A stretch of DNA of 64,000 nucleotides from NCBI GenBank assembly GCA_944340905.1, contig CALVLT010000005.1:1-64000 (forward strand). The letters run 5' to 3'. Below, one piece after another: positions 53,623 to 62,426 of this stretch (the stretch's first letter is position 1; each line of letters opens with the position of its first letter). The position numbers and the translations under genes are program-made. The notes beneath the pieces were generated by a model that saw nothing but the letters and a program-made list of their open reading frames with translations, did not search any database and was not told the origin of the DNA. Source of the stretch: an uncultured Clostridia bacterium (GTDB taxonomy: Bacteria > Bacillota > Clostridia > Christensenellales > Borkfalkiaceae).

Positions 53623-54141
53623 ATGACAAATCCCATCGTAACATTTGAAATGGCGGACGGCAAGGCGTTCAAGGTGGAGATATATCCCGAAGTCGCGCCC
53701 AACACCGTGAACAATTTTTTGTCCCTCGTAAACAAGGGATTCTATGACGGCATCATCTTTCACCGCGTGATCGCGGGATTCATGATCCAGGGCGGCGACC
53801 CCAACGGCGTCGGCACGGGCGGCCCCGGGTATCACATCAAGGGGGAGTTCCGCATGAACGGCGTGAAGAACCCCCTCAGGCATACGCGCGGCGTTCTGTC
53901 CATGGCGCGCGCACAGCATCCCGATTCGGCGGGGTCGCAGTTCTTTGTCATGCACGCGGATGCCGACTATCTCGACGGGCAGTATGCCGCCTTCGGAAAG
54001 GTCATCGAGGGGATGGACGTGGTGGACGCCATCGCAACGACGCCGACGGACTTCCGCGACAGACCCGTGCAGGAACAGAAGATGAAAAGGGTGACCGCGG
54101 AGACGTTCGGCGTCGAATATCCCGAGCCTGAAAAGCTTTAA
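53623..54141 (+). CDS. peptidyl-prolyl cis-trans isomerase (cyclophilin type)
   Basis: The 172-residue protein is a cytoplasmic single-domain cyclophilin that speeds proline isomerisation. Characteristic parts are NFLSLVNKGFYDGIIFHRVI, GFMIQGGDPNGVGTGGPGY, the DSAGSQFFVMHAD core and the YAAFGKVIEGMDVVD end. No signal peptide is seen. It shares the dCMP deaminase promoter, with AGGAGAGG before its ATG. A copy of the dispersed palindrome follows four bases after the stop. Confidence 0.95.
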   Translation: MTNPIVTFEMADGKAFKVEIYPEVAPNTVNNFLSLVNKGFYDGIIFHRVIAGFMIQGGDPNGVGTGGPGYHIKGEFRMNGVKNPLRHTRGVLSMARAQHPDSAGSQFFVMHADADYLDGQYAAFGKVIEGMDVVDAIATTPTDFRDRPVQEQKMKRVTAETFGVEYPEPEKL

Positions 54142-54144
54142 CAA

Positions 54145-54164
54145 AGTATTATGTCAGACATAAT
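54145..54164. repeat. dispersed palindrome, copy 4 (purB promoter region)
   Basis: AGTATTATGTC (54145-54155), A, GACATAAT (54157-54164). Its right half overlaps a possible purB -35 box (CAGACA, 54155-54160, 17 bp before TATAAA at 54178-54183), so a protein bound here would block purB transcription. Confidence 0.7.
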
Positions 54165-54223
54165 GATTGCAGAATCTTATAAAATGACCCAAAAGACAGA
54201 GCGATTGGAGTGATCGATATAGA

Positions 54224-55672
54224 ATGGATACCGCTATGATTGACAATACCGTTTATCAGAACCCCTTGAACACGCGCTATGCAAGCCGCGAGATGCAGGA
54301 AAATTTCGGCGATGAAAAGCGTTTCCGCCTCTGGCGCAAGCTGTGGATCGCCCTCGCCGAGGCAGAGATGGAGCTGGGACTGCCCATCACGCAGGCGCAG
54401 ATCGACGAGATGAAGGCGCACGTGCAGGACATCGATTACGCGCGCGCACAGGAATATGAAAAAAAATTTCGCCACGACGTGATGGCGCACGTGCATGCGT
54501 TCGGCGATGCGGCGCCCTCGGCGGCGTCCATCATCCACCTCGGTGCGACGAGCTGCTATGTGGACTGCAATTCCGAACTGATCATCATGCGCGACGGGCT
54601 GGACATCATCCTGAAAAAGCTTGTCAACGTCATGGATAAGCTCAGGACGTTCGCGCTGAAATACAAGGATATGCCCACGCTCGGCTTTACCCACCTGCAG
54701 CCCGCCCAGCTCACCACGGTGGGCAAGCGCGCCACGCTCTGGCTGCAGGATCTGATGCTCGATTATGAAAATCTTACCAATCTCATCGCGCACTTCCGTC
54801 TGCGCGGCGTGAAGGGGACGACGGGCACCCAGGCGAGCTTTCTCGACCTGTTCGACGGCGATCGGGAGAAGGTCAAGGAACTGGAACGCCGCGTCGTGCG
54901 TAAAATGGGCTATGAAAAGGTGTACGGCGTCACGGGGCAGACCTATCCGCGCAAGTTTGACTATAACGTGCTCTGCGTGCTCTCGCAGATCGCTCAGTCC
55001 GCCTATAAATTCTCCAACGATATCCGCATCCTGCAGAACATGAAGGAGATCGAAGAACCGTTTGAAAGGTCGCAGATCGGTTCCTCCGCCATGGCGTACA
55101 AGCGCAATCCCATGCGATGCGAGAGGATGGGTTCGCTTGCGCGCTACATGCTCTCCCTCCCCGTGAACAGCGCGGTCACGGCGTCCACGCAGTGGTTCGA
55201 GCGCACGCTCGACGATTCTGCCAACCGCCGCATCGTCAACGCACAGGCGTTCCTCACGGTAGATGCGATCTTAAATATCTATATGAACGTCACGGACGGG
55301 CTGGTCGTCTATGACAAGGTCATCGCAAAGCATATCGCTGCCGAACTTCCCTTCATGGCGACGGAGAACATCATGATGGAGTGCGTCAAGGCGGGTGGGA
55401 ACCGTCAGGAGCTGCACGAAAAAATCCGCGTCCTCTCCATGGAGGCGGGCAGGAACGTCAAGCAGGAGGGGCGGGAGAACAATCTCATCGACCTCATCCG
55501 CGCCGACGACGTTTTCCGTGCCGTGCACGACCGCCTCGACGAGATCCTCGACGCCAGGAAATTTATCGGCCGCGCGCCGCAGCAGGTGGAGGAGTTTATC
55601 GCGCAGGAGATCGACCCCATTCTGGATGCCCATCGCGCGCTGCTCGGCGAAAAGGGCGAAGTCAACGTCTGA
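54224..55672 (+). CDS. purB: adenylosuccinate lyase
   Basis: PurB works twice in purine synthesis, cleaving SAICAR and adenylosuccinate to release fumarate. In 482 residues the fumarase-superfamily signature is [15 protein letters not shown], with the catalytic His regions [10 protein letters not shown] and [10 protein letters not shown]. The start ATG at 54224 follows GGAGTGATC at a somewhat long distance of ten bases. It stands alone, not in a pur operon, with its own weak promoter overlapping the dispersed palindrome. Confidence 0.96.
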   Translation: MDTAMIDNTVYQNPLNTRYASREMQENFGDEKRFRLWRKLWIALAEAEMELGLPITQAQIDEMKAHVQDIDYARAQEYEKKFRHDVMAHVHAFGDAAPSAASIIHLGATSCYVDCNSELIIMRDGLDIILKKLVNVMDKLRTFALKYKDMPTLGFTHLQPAQLTTVGKRATLWLQDLMLDYENLTNLIAHFRLRGVKGTTGTQASFLDLFDGDREKVKELERRVVRKMGYEKVYGVTGQTYPRKFDYNVLCVLSQIAQSAYKFSNDIRILQNMKEIEEPFERSQIGSSAMAYKRNPMRCERMGSLARYMLSLPVNSAVTASTQWFERTLDDSANRRIVNAQAFLTVDAILNIYMNVTDGLVVYDKVIAKHIAAELPFMATENIMMECVKAGGNRQELHEKIRVLSMEAGRNVKQEGRENNLIDLIRADDVFRAVHDRLDEILDARKFIGRAPQQVEEFIAQEIDPILDAHRALLGEKGEVNV

Positions 55673-55707
55673 AGTCAATAAATGTCCAGAATCCGACAAA
55701 ATTTTGC

Positions 55708-55736
55708 TTGCCTTTCCGCAGGAAACGGAGTATTCT
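55708..55736 (+). promoter_or_regulatory. probable galE promoter
   Basis: TTGCCT (55708-55713), 17 bp, TATTCT (55731-55736), 33 bases before the galE ATG. Confidence 0.5.
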
Positions 55737-55769
55737 ATGCTTAGAGAATCAGGCAGGGAGGTGTGTAAT

Positions 55770-56780
55770 ATGAAGGTGCTTGTAACGGGTGGAGCGGGCT
55801 ATATCGGCTCGCATACGGTGGTGGAGCTGCTCGACGCCGGCTATGAAGTGGTCGTCGTGGACAATCTGAGCAATTCCAGTGAAGAGAGCCTGCGCCGCGT
55901 CAGGGAGATCACGGGGAAGGAGCTTACCTTCTATCCCTTCGACGTGCGCGACAGAGCCAAGCTTGAAGAGGTTTTCAAGGCGCATGCCATTGACTGGGTC
56001 ATCCATTTTGCAGGGTTGAAGGCGGTCGGCGAAAGCGTTGAAAAGCCTGTCCTGTACTATGATAACAACCTGATCTCGACCATCGTTCTTCTTGAGACGA
56101 TGGCAAAATACGGAGTAAAGAACTTTGTCTTTTCCTCCTCGGCAACAGTCTACGGCGAGCCGGAGCGCCTTCCGCTCGACGAGGAATGCCGCCTTTCGAC
56201 CACCAATCCCTACGGGACGACCAAGCTCATGCAGGAGCAGATCCTGAAGGATCTGTACCGCGCCGACAACGGCTGGAACATTGCGCTGCTGCGCTACTTC
56301 AATCCCGTCGGGGCGCACGCGTCGGGGCGCATCGGCGAGGACCCCAAGGGCATTCCGAACAATCTGATGCCGTACGTTGCGCAGGTCGCAAGCGGCAAGC
56401 TGCAGAAGATCGGCGTGTTCGGCAACGATTATCCGACGCCGGACGGCACGGGCGTGCGCGACTATATCCACGTGGTCGATCTTGCCCGCGGGCACGTTGC
56501 CGCGATCGAGAGGCTCAAGGAACCGGGCGTACATATCTACAATCTCGGCACGGGAAAGGGGTACAGTGTACTCGATATGATCCACGCCTTTGAAAAGGCG
56601 TGCGGCAAGAAACTTCCCTACGAGATCAAGCCGCGACGGGCAGGGGACGTTCCCGCCTGCTATGCGACCAGTGCCAAGGCGGAAAAGGAACTGGGCTGGA
56701 AGGCACAGTACGACCTGGAGGATATGTGCCGCGACCAATGGAACTGGCAGAAGAACAACCCGAACGGATATGAATCCTGA
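55770..56780 (+). CDS. galE: UDP-glucose 4-epimerase
   Basis: GalE interconverts UDP-glucose and UDP-galactose (or the N-acetyl forms) for sugar use and surface polymers. The 336-residue short-chain dehydrogenase has [13 protein letters not shown] (NAD loop), SSSATVYG (catalytic Ser region) and NPYGTTK (Tyr-x-x-x-Lys). Length and DNLSNSS fit GalE well. GGGAGGTG precedes the ATG; the longer open frame from 55395 lies inside purB. A strong terminator follows. Confidence 0.95.
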   Translation: MKVLVTGGAGYIGSHTVVELLDAGYEVVVVDNLSNSSEESLRRVREITGKELTFYPFDVRDRAKLEEVFKAHAIDWVIHFAGLKAVGESVEKPVLYYDNNLISTIVLLETMAKYGVKNFVFSSSATVYGEPERLPLDEECRLSTTNPYGTTKLMQEQILKDLYRADNGWNIALLRYFNPVGAHASGRIGEDPKGIPNNLMPYVAQVASGKLQKIGVFGNDYPTPDGTGVRDYIHVVDLARGHVAAIERLKEPGVHIYNLGTGKGYSVLDMIHAFEKACGKKLPYEIKPRRAGDVPACYATSAKAEKELGWKAQYDLEDMCRDQWNWQKNNPNGYES

Positions 56781-56796
56781 AGAATTTGTCCATACT

Positions 56797-56825
56797 AAAA
56801 AGCGCTCTCCCGGAGAGCGCTTTTT
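56797..56825 (+). terminator. galE terminator
   Basis: AAAAAGCGCTCTCC and GGAGAGCGCTTTTT, a perfect symmetrical hairpin with T-runs on both strands. Confidence 0.9.
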
Positions 56826-56891
56826 GTGTATTTCTCCAAGGGGATAGTCACAAAAGTCGTATCCCTTGGTCGGGATGATTTGACAATATCA

Positions 56892-56923
56892 AACCCCCTG
56901 AGCCGATTTTGTCTCAGGGGGTT
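56892..56923 (-). terminator. terminator of the PadR-type gene
   Basis: AACCCCCTGAG and CTCAGGGGGTT around ten bases, just after the minus-strand stop; the T-run on that side is short. Confidence 0.65.
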
Positions 56924-56928
56924 AAGTT

Positions 56929-58668
56929 CTACTGTTTTTTCGGTCTGACCTGCAGGTAGTAGACGACGCCGAAGAGGATGACGCCCAGGTAGGCGATCAC
57001 GGGGATCGTGACCCAGGAGTGAAGCTGTACGGGGTCGTTGAGGTCTGCCCGCGCCGACAGGGCGGCGATCAGTGTGACGATGACGAGCAGTATGTAACTG
57101 ACGACGACGTTCAGAATGACGGGGCCGGTCCTGCGCAGGGCGCGTTCGCCGTAGCGGTTGGCATAGGCAAGGCCGGTCACAAGGAGCACTGCCAGCCCGA
57201 CGCCCCAGATCAGATAGGGGAAGAAAGCGGGAAGGCCTGCGCTCGGTGTCATGCCGAGCAGCACGCTGCCGAGGGCGACGCAGAAGAGGAAAGTGACGAT
57301 CCCGCTCAGAAAGAGGGCTTTTCCCTTGTGGACAAGGCTCTCCGATTGGTCCTGCACGGCCTTGGCGGTGCTGCCTGCCGTCTGGATGCGGATGCCGTCC
57401 TGCGCGGCGCGTGTTTCAAGGTCGGTGAAGTCGATCCCGTCGAGCGGAGTCGCGTTGCTTTCGGCCGCGGCGGGCGCCTCGCCGGATACGGCGTTGGCGT
57501 AGAGGCGGTGCACCACCGTGCGGTAATCCTCTGTCACGGGCGTCTCTTCCTGTGCGGGGGCGGGCGCCGCGTTGTAGTAGGTGTAGTCGTGCGGTTCCTC
57601 CTCGGCGGGCGGCGTGTTGACCAGGTCGAGGTAGTTGCGGTGGAGCAGCTGCTGTTCGCGCTTGCGGAACAATTCCTCCTGTTCGGCGACGATGCGCGCC
57701 TCCTGTGCCTGCAGGTCCTGCACATGGCGGGCGCGTTCCTCTTCGAGCGCTTTTGCGAGCGCCTCGTCATGCGAGCGGCGCTCGGCGGCAAGTAGTTCTT
57801 CGGTATGGGTGCGGTCGTTTTCCGCCTGCGTGCGGCTTTGGCTGCGCGCCTCTTCCAGCGCCGCCTCGCTCTCGCGCAGTTCCTGTTCGAGCGCTGCGAT
57901 GCGTTCCTGCATTGCCTTGGCCTGTTCGCTCTCTTCGCGCACCGCCTCCGCGCTCTGTTGTGCGCGCAGCGTCTCCAGCTCCGCCCGTTTTTGCGCGATC
58001 GCCTGTTCGCGTGCGGCGAGTTCGCTTTCCCGCCAGCTGCGCTCTTTGAGCAGTGCATCGCTGCGGGTGCGCATGTCCTCTTCAAACGCCGCCTCGCGGC
58101 GGGTGAGCTGTTCGCTGCGCTCGTCGAGTGCCCTGAGCCGCTCGCGGTAGTCCGCCTCGAGTTTGCTCAGCTCCTCCGCGTCCTGAAAGGCGGGTTGATA
58201 GTCCAGCTCATCCTCCTCGCCCTCGCCGCGCGGCACGCGCGAGGTGGTCTCCCGCAGCATGCGCATATTGACAGCGGTGGGGGCGGGGTTGGAGAAGTCG
58301 AAATCCTTGTCCGAGATCAGGCTGTCGATGACGGTGCGCGAATACTCCCACTCCGCCTGGTTCTGTTCGGAGATCGCCTTTCCCGATTCGGTGAGCGAGA
58401 AGTATTTTCTCCTTCCGCCGCCCACAGAACCGCCCCAGTAGGAGGTGATATATCCGTCCTTTTCCAGCCGCTTGAGCGCGCTGTAGAGGGAGGGCTGTTT
58501 GAGCGTATACTGCCCGTGGCTCTTCTTCTCGATCTCCGCGATGATCTCGTAGCCGTATTTGTCGCCGTCATAGAGCGCGCGCAGAATGATCGTGTTGATG
58601 TGCCCGCGAATGAGGTCGGAGCTGACCGATTTTTCGGATTGCTCTTCCAAAACGACGGTGTCGTCCAT
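56929..58668 (-). CDS. membrane-anchored PadR-family DNA-binding protein with long coiled coil
   Basis: The 579 residues fall into three parts. Residues 20-110 are a PadR winged helix (ILRALYDGDKYGYEIIAEIE, PSLYSALKRLEKDGYITSYW, GGGRRKYFSLTESGK). About 165-350 is a highly charged Glu/Arg/Gln coiled coil. After a flexible acidic linker, four membrane helices run from about 449 to 573 (GIVTFLFCVALGSVLLG, YLIWGVGLAVLLVTGLAY, VVSYILLVIVTLIAAL, IPVIAYLGVILFGVVYYL). The DNA-binding head would stay in the cytoplasm on a coiled-coil stalk anchored to the membrane. Ordinary PadR proteins are 100-200 residues. The gene is monocistronic, and a copy of the dispersed palindrome lies just upstream of its promoter. 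Confidence 0.88.
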   Translation of the reverse strand: MDDTVVLEEQSEKSVSSDLIRGHINTIILRALYDGDKYGYEIIAEIEKKSHGQYTLKQPSLYSALKRLEKDGYITSYWGGSVGGGRRKYFSLTESGKAISEQNQAEWEYSRTVIDSLISDKDFDFSNPAPTAVNMRMLRETTSRVPRGEGEEDELDYQPAFQDAEELSKLEADYRERLRALDERSEQLTRREAAFEEDMRTRSDALLKERSWRESELAAREQAIAQKRAELETLRAQQSAEAVREESEQAKAMQERIAALEQELRESEAALEEARSQSRTQAENDRTHTEELLAAERRSHDEALAKALEEERARHVQDLQAQEARIVAEQEELFRKREQQLLHRNYLDLVNTPPAEEEPHDYTYYNAAPAPAQEETPVTEDYRTVVHRLYANAVSGEAPAAAESNATPLDGIDFTDLETRAAQDGIRIQTAGSTAKAVQDQSESLVHKGKALFLSGIVTFLFCVALGSVLLGMTPSAGLPAFFPYLIWGVGLAVLLVTGLAYANRYGERALRRTGPVILNVVVSYILLVIVTLIAALSARADLNDPVQLHSWVTIPVIAYLGVILFGVVYYLQVRPKKQ

Positions 58669-58694
58669 ATCGCTGCTCCTTTGTTTTTTCTTAC

Positions 58695-58723
58695 ATTATA
58701 CACGAAACGACAAATTTTGTCAA
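58695..58723 (-). promoter_or_regulatory. promoter of the PadR-type gene
   Basis: On the minus strand consensus TTGACA (58718-58723) and TATAAT (58695-58700) with 17 bp between them. The palindrome at 58731-58750 begins seven bases upstream of the -35 box. Confidence 0.88.
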
Positions 58724-58730
58724 TAGTCAA

Positions 58731-58750
58731 AGTACTATGTCAGACATAAT
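58731..58750. repeat. dispersed palindrome, copy 5 (between PadR-type gene and ykvI-like gene)
   Basis: AGTACTATGTC (58731-58741), A, GACATAAT (58743-58750). The TATGTC-a-GACATA core resembles the ATGT/ACAT dyads bound by PadR proteins, and it sits in the divergent promoter region of the PadR-type gene. Confidence 0.75.
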
Positions 58751-58806
58751 TTCTGAAATTTTTTGCAAAAATCATAAGATTCGCCCTGTCTGCATAGGGA
58801 TAGGAG

Positions 58807-59949
58807 ATGGGCATTGTGCGCGCGGCATTTTTTCTCGTCGGCACGACGATGGGAGCCGGATTTCTGACGGGGGCGGAATTGGTCCGTTTTTTCGGCGGAC
58901 AGGGGTATCTGTGCGCGTTCGCCCTTTCCTGCGCCCTGTATGGCGGGGCGTGCGCCTTTTTCCTCCGTCTCGGAAAAAAATACGGCGGTTTTGCGGGGGC
59001 GATGCAGGCACTGTTCAAGCGGGCGGCAAATGCCGTCACTTGCCTGCTGCTTGCGGTCTCCTTTGTCCCGTGTGCGGGAATGCTCGCGGGGCTGGATGCG
59101 CTCTTTGCGCAGGTGCGCCCGCTCGGCTCCCTTCTGGGGCTTGTCGTCGTTCTCGTCTTTTTGTCGCGCGGCATCAAGGGGATCGGACTTTTGAATGTGC
59201 TGCTCGTCCCGTTGCTGCTCGTGTTTGTGCTCAGCTCCGGAACGGGCGCGGGGGCATCGCCTGTTCCGGAACTGTCCGAGTCGGGAAACGCCCTTTTGTA
59301 TGCCGCAATGAACATCGCCTTTGCCGCGCCCGCGCTGATGGACGCGGGAAGGGAGGTACGCGCTCCCGTGCGGTCGGCGATCCTCGCGTGCGGCGCGGTC
59401 TTTGCGAGCGGGGCGTTCATCCTCGGCGGCATTTTTCATGCGGGGGAAGGGGCGCTCGCCGCGCCTATGCCCTATCTGTACGTCATGCGCGGGAACAAGT
59501 TTTTCTTTGCCGCCGTTGCGGCAGCCGTTCTGACGTCGCTCGCCTCGGCGCTCTGGCCGCTTATGTCCGCCTGCGAAAGGTTTGCGGGCGGCAAAAACGC
59601 CGCGAAGGGCATTGTGCTCATCGCGGCGTTCGCGTTGTCGCGGCTGGGGCTGGAGAACGTGATCGACGCGCTCTACCCCGCAGTCGGAATGTTCGGCGCG
59701 CTGTTTTCAGCGCTCTGTATTTTTGACGAGTATCTTTTCCAGCAGCACCACAAGGGCATACATTCCCGCCGCAAGCAGGCAGAGGATAAACGTCGCGCTC
59801 ATCACAAGGTCAAGCTTGAACACCTGCCCGCCGTACACGATGAGATACCCCAGTCCTGCCCGCGAGACAATATATTCGCCCATGATCGAGCCGATCCACG
59901 CCATGCCCACGTTCACCTTCAGCATGGAGATGACGGCGGGATAGGATGA
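58807..59949 (+). CDS. YkvI-like membrane protein with antisense-derived tail
   Basis: The first 305 residues have about ten membrane helices and begin RAAFFLVGTTMGAGFLTGAELVRFF, here quoted in part as VGTTMGAGFLTGAE, which matches the YkvI type of uncharacterised transporter in the amino acid permease-like fold. The last 75 residues (from about EYLFQQHHK) are His/Arg-rich, not membrane-like, and encoded antisense to the ABC permease gene, so the original stop was probably lost. Start: the ATG at 58807 touches AGGAG but has AGGGA six bases away; the GTG at 58816 is an alternative. It is divergent from the PadR-type gene and may be controlled by it. Confidence 0.72.
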   Translation: MGIVRAAFFLVGTTMGAGFLTGAELVRFFGGQGYLCAFALSCALYGGACAFFLRLGKKYGGFAGAMQALFKRAANAVTCLLLAVSFVPCAGMLAGLDALFAQVRPLGSLLGLVVVLVFLSRGIKGIGLLNVLLVPLLLVFVLSSGTGAGASPVPELSESGNALLYAAMNIAFAAPALMDAGREVRAPVRSAILACGAVFASGAFILGGIFHAGEGALAAPMPYLYVMRGNKFFFAAVAAAVLTSLASALWPLMSACERFAGGKNAAKGIVLIAAFALSRLGLENVIDALYPAVGMFGALFSALCIFDEYLFQQHHKGIHSRRKQAEDKRRAHHKVKLEHLPAVHDEIPQSCPRDNIFAHDRADPRHAHVHLQHGDDGGIG

Positions 59950-60516
59950 GGGAAGGACGAGTTTCGTCAGGATCTGCGCCTTGCTTGCACCCATCGACTT
60001 GAGCAGTAGGATCTTGTTCGGGTCGGTCGCGATGAAAGCGGAGAGCATGTGCAGAATGGCGACGATGATGCCGACGAGCACGGTCATAAAGACGATCGCC
60101 TCGCTGCCCGTTCCGAACCAGATAATGATGAGCGGCCCCAGCGCGATCTTGGGCAGGGCGTTGAGCACGACGATGTACGGTTCGAGCACCTTGCGCAACG
60201 TCTCGCTCCACCACAGCGCGAGCGCAACGGCAAAGCCGAGCACGACCGCTACGGCAAAGCCCGCGAGCGTTTCCCAGAGGGTGACGCCGATGTGGTAGAA
60301 GAGGCTGCCGTCCGCATAGAGCGAGGCGATGGTCCTGGCGATGCGGGAGGGAGAACTCATGATGAAGGGGTCCACCCAGCCGAGCGCCGTGACAAGTTCC
60401 CACATGCCTAAAAGCAGGGCGAGAAGTCCGATGCGGCACGCCCATACGACGGCAAGGTTTTGTTTTCTGCGCCTGAGAAAGCGCGCGTGTTCTTTGGAAT
60501 ACGGTATGTTCTTCAT
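59707..60516 (-). CDS. NitT/TauT-type ABC transporter permease
   Basis: This membrane subunit of a small-molecule importer (SsuC/TauC/ThiX group) has 269 residues with six helices and the EAA-type coupling loop LKSMGASKAQILTKLVLPSS. The ATG at 60516 overlaps the ATPase stop (ATGA); the GTG at 60534 is less likely. Its last 243 bases overlap the YkvI-like frame on the other strand. The C-terminus EKILVKNTER is normal, so this gene is the intact member of the overlap. Confidence 0.9.
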   Translation of the reverse strand: MKNIPYSKEHARFLRRRKQNLAVVWACRIGLLALLLGMWELVTALGWVDPFIMSSPSRIARTIASLYADGSLFYHIGVTLWETLAGFAVAVVLGFAVALALWWSETLRKVLEPYIVVLNALPKIALGPLIIIWFGTGSEAIVFMTVLVGIIVAILHMLSAFIATDPNKILLLKSMGASKAQILTKLVLPSSYPAVISMLKVNVGMAWIGSIMGEYIVSRAGLGYLIVYGGQVFKLDLVMSATFILCLLAAGMYALVVLLEKILVKNTER

Positions 60517-61244
60517 GCGTTGAGTTCCCTCCACAGGCGTTCAAACCAGCCCGAAAAGCCTGCCGCCTCCCGCCGTTTCAGGGGCGGGACGTCCCCGAAG
60601 TCCAGCGTGTGCGCATGGGCGACGCGGGCGGGGCGCGCCGTAAGGACGAGCACGCGGTCCGCAAGCGAGATCGCCTCGGAGATGTCGTGCGTGATGAGCA
60701 ACGCCGTCTTTTTTTCGCTGCGAATGATGCCGGCGACGTCCTCGCAGACGTTCAGACGCGTCTGATAATCGAGAGCGGAGAACGGCTCGTCGAGCAGCAG
60801 GATATCGGGATTTGTCGCGAGCGTGCGGATGAGCGCCGCGCGCTGGCGCATTCCCCCCGAGAGCTGGGCGGGATAGCTCTTGAGAAAGTCGCCCAGCCCG
60901 TATTTTCTGGCGAGGCCGAGCGCGCGCTCGCGCTGCTCCGGCGCCTTCTGGTGTCTGACCTCGAGAGGAAGAAAGATGTTTTTCTCGATGGTGCGCCAGG
61001 GGAACAGCTCATCCTTCTGCAGCATATAGCCGAAGGTGCCGCGGCTCTCGATAGTCCCTTCGGAGGGTTTCATAAGACCTGCCGCAAGGGACAAAAGCGT
61101 GGTCTTGCCGCAGCCGGAGGGGCCGATGATGGCAACGAATTCGCCCTCGTCCACTGAAAAGGTGAGGTCCTTCGCCGCCACCAGTTCCCCGCGCACGGTG
61201 TGATAGATGTATGTGACGTCCTGAAATTGCAGGATATTCTTCAT
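60513..61244 (-). CDS. NitT/TauT-type ABC transporter ATPase
   Basis: The ATPase subunit has 243 residues with [16 protein letters not shown] (Walker A), LSGGMRQRAALIRTLA (signature), LLLDEPFSALD (Walker B) and LITHDISEAI (switch), the SsuB/TauB group. It lies between the substrate-binding protein and the permease on one transcript. No substrate can be assigned from the ATPase. Confidence 0.93.
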   Translation of the reverse strand: MKNILQFQDVTYIYHTVRGELVAAKDLTFSVDEGEFVAIIGPSGCGKTTLLSLAAGLMKPSEGTIESRGTFGYMLQKDELFPWRTIEKNIFLPLEVRHQKAPEQRERALGLARKYGLGDFLKSYPAQLSGGMRQRAALIRTLATNPDILLLDEPFSALDYQTRLNVCEDVAGIIRSEKKTALLITHDISEAISLADRVLVLTARPARVAHAHTLDFGDVPPLKRREAAGFSGWFERLWRELNA

Positions 61245-61266
61245 AGGCAGGTCCTTTGTTTATCAT

Positions 61267-62265
61267 TCAGCTGAGCTGTGCGTATACTTCTTTGACGTAG
61301 GAATTGTCCACAAGGGCATTGAAATCGGCGCGGCGGTCGAGTTCGCCCGCGCTCTCGATGATGTCCTGCAGGCGCTCAAAGCTCGCCTGCGTCATCGCCA
61401 TATCCGTGACCCAGGCATCGATGTTGCGGTAGCTCGTGACGCTGGTCGCGAGCGACTGGGCGGAGGTGGAGGGGAAGTGGCTGACGAGGTGCTCCGCGAT
61501 GACGGCGGTGTCCTGCGTCTGCGCATACTGTACGCCGCGCAGCAGTGCGCGCAGAAATCCCTTTGCCACGTCCTCGTTGGCATCCAGCCAGGAGCGCTTT
61601 GCAATGTAGCTCGTGTAGGGGACCTCGCCGCCCGCTTCCCCCACGGCGGCAACGATATAACCCTTGCCCGCCGCCTGATATTCGGACGCCGTCGGCTCGA
61701 ACATCGTGCAGTAGTCCGCGGTTCCCGCCTCGAATGCGCCCGTCATCAGGTTGAAGGCGACGTCGAAATTGAGGTTGATGTCCGCGTCCGTAAAGCCGTG
61801 TTCGCGCAGAACGTACTCAAAGGTCATGGCGGGCACGCCGCCCTTTCTTCCCGCAAGGATCTCTTTGCCCTTCAGGTCCTCCCATTCAAAGTCCGGTTCG
61901 TCCACGCGGGAGACCAGGAAGGAACCGTCCCGCTTGGTGAGCTGTCCGAACACGGTGGGAACGTCCTGGGAGCCGCCGAGCAGCACGTAGATGGCCGCCT
62001 CCGGCCCGCAGAACCCGACGTCTGCGTCGCCCGAGAGCACTGCCGCCATGACGGCGTCCGCGCCGCCGCCGTTTGTAAGCTCGATGCGGATGCCCTCTTC
62101 CTCGAAGTAGCCGAGCGAGTCGGCAAGGTACATGGGCGCGTAAAAGACGGAGTGGGTCACTTCGTTGACTCTGACCGTCGTGAGTCCGTCGCTGCTTTCG
62201 CCGCAGGCGGAGAGGGGAAGGAGGGCGAAGACCGCCGCTCCGAGAGTTGCCAAGAGTTTTTTCAT
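61267..62265 (-). CDS. NitT/TauT-type substrate-binding lipoprotein
   Basis: The 332-residue protein has a lipoprotein signal (LLPLSAC) and an NMT1/ThiY/SsuA-like periplasmic-binding fold: TVRVNEVTHSVFYAPMYLAD, GADAVMAAVLSGDADVGFCG and GRKGGVPAMTFEYVLREHG. Such proteins bind sulfonates, nitrate or pyrimidine thiamine precursors. No enzyme or riboswitch nearby points to one of these, so the ligand is open. The start is the ATG at 62265; the longer frame would run through the valS promoter region. Confidence 0.9.
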   Translation of the reverse strand: MKKLLATLGAAVFALLPLSACGESSDGLTTVRVNEVTHSVFYAPMYLADSLGYFEEEGIRIELTNGGGADAVMAAVLSGDADVGFCGPEAAIYVLLGGSQDVPTVFGQLTKRDGSFLVSRVDEPDFEWEDLKGKEILAGRKGGVPAMTFEYVLREHGFTDADINLNFDVAFNLMTGAFEAGTADYCTMFEPTASEYQAAGKGYIVAAVGEAGGEVPYTSYIAKRSWLDANEDVAKGFLRALLRGVQYAQTQDTAVIAEHLVSHFPSTSAQSLATSVTSYRNIDAWVTDMAMTQASFERLQDIIESAGELDRRADFNALVDNSYVKEVYAQLS

Positions 62266-62319
62266 AGTCGGCTCCGTAAAAATAAAGGAATAATATATCC
62301 TATGTCCGCGGCGGAATAA

Positions 62320-62348
62320 TTGACAACGCGCGGAAAATGTTTTATAAT
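62320..62348 (+). promoter_or_regulatory. valS promoter
   Basis: Consensus TTGACA (62320-62325), 17 bp, TATAAT (62343-62348). The leader of about 70 bases contains CCCGC-gcaa-GCGGG hairpin sequence but is too short for a T-box. Confidence 0.88.
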
Positions 62349-62426
62349 GAATTTCTGTATGGTGCGGCGTGCCGCCGCGCTCTCCCGCGCAAGCGGGGAA
62401 ACCAGGAGGACAGGACAAGACCGACC

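Noticed and set aside
62349..62426. T-box or leader peptide before valS
   Set aside because: The leader is only about 70 bases and has no T-box sequence; only a small CCCGC/GCGGG hairpin is visible.
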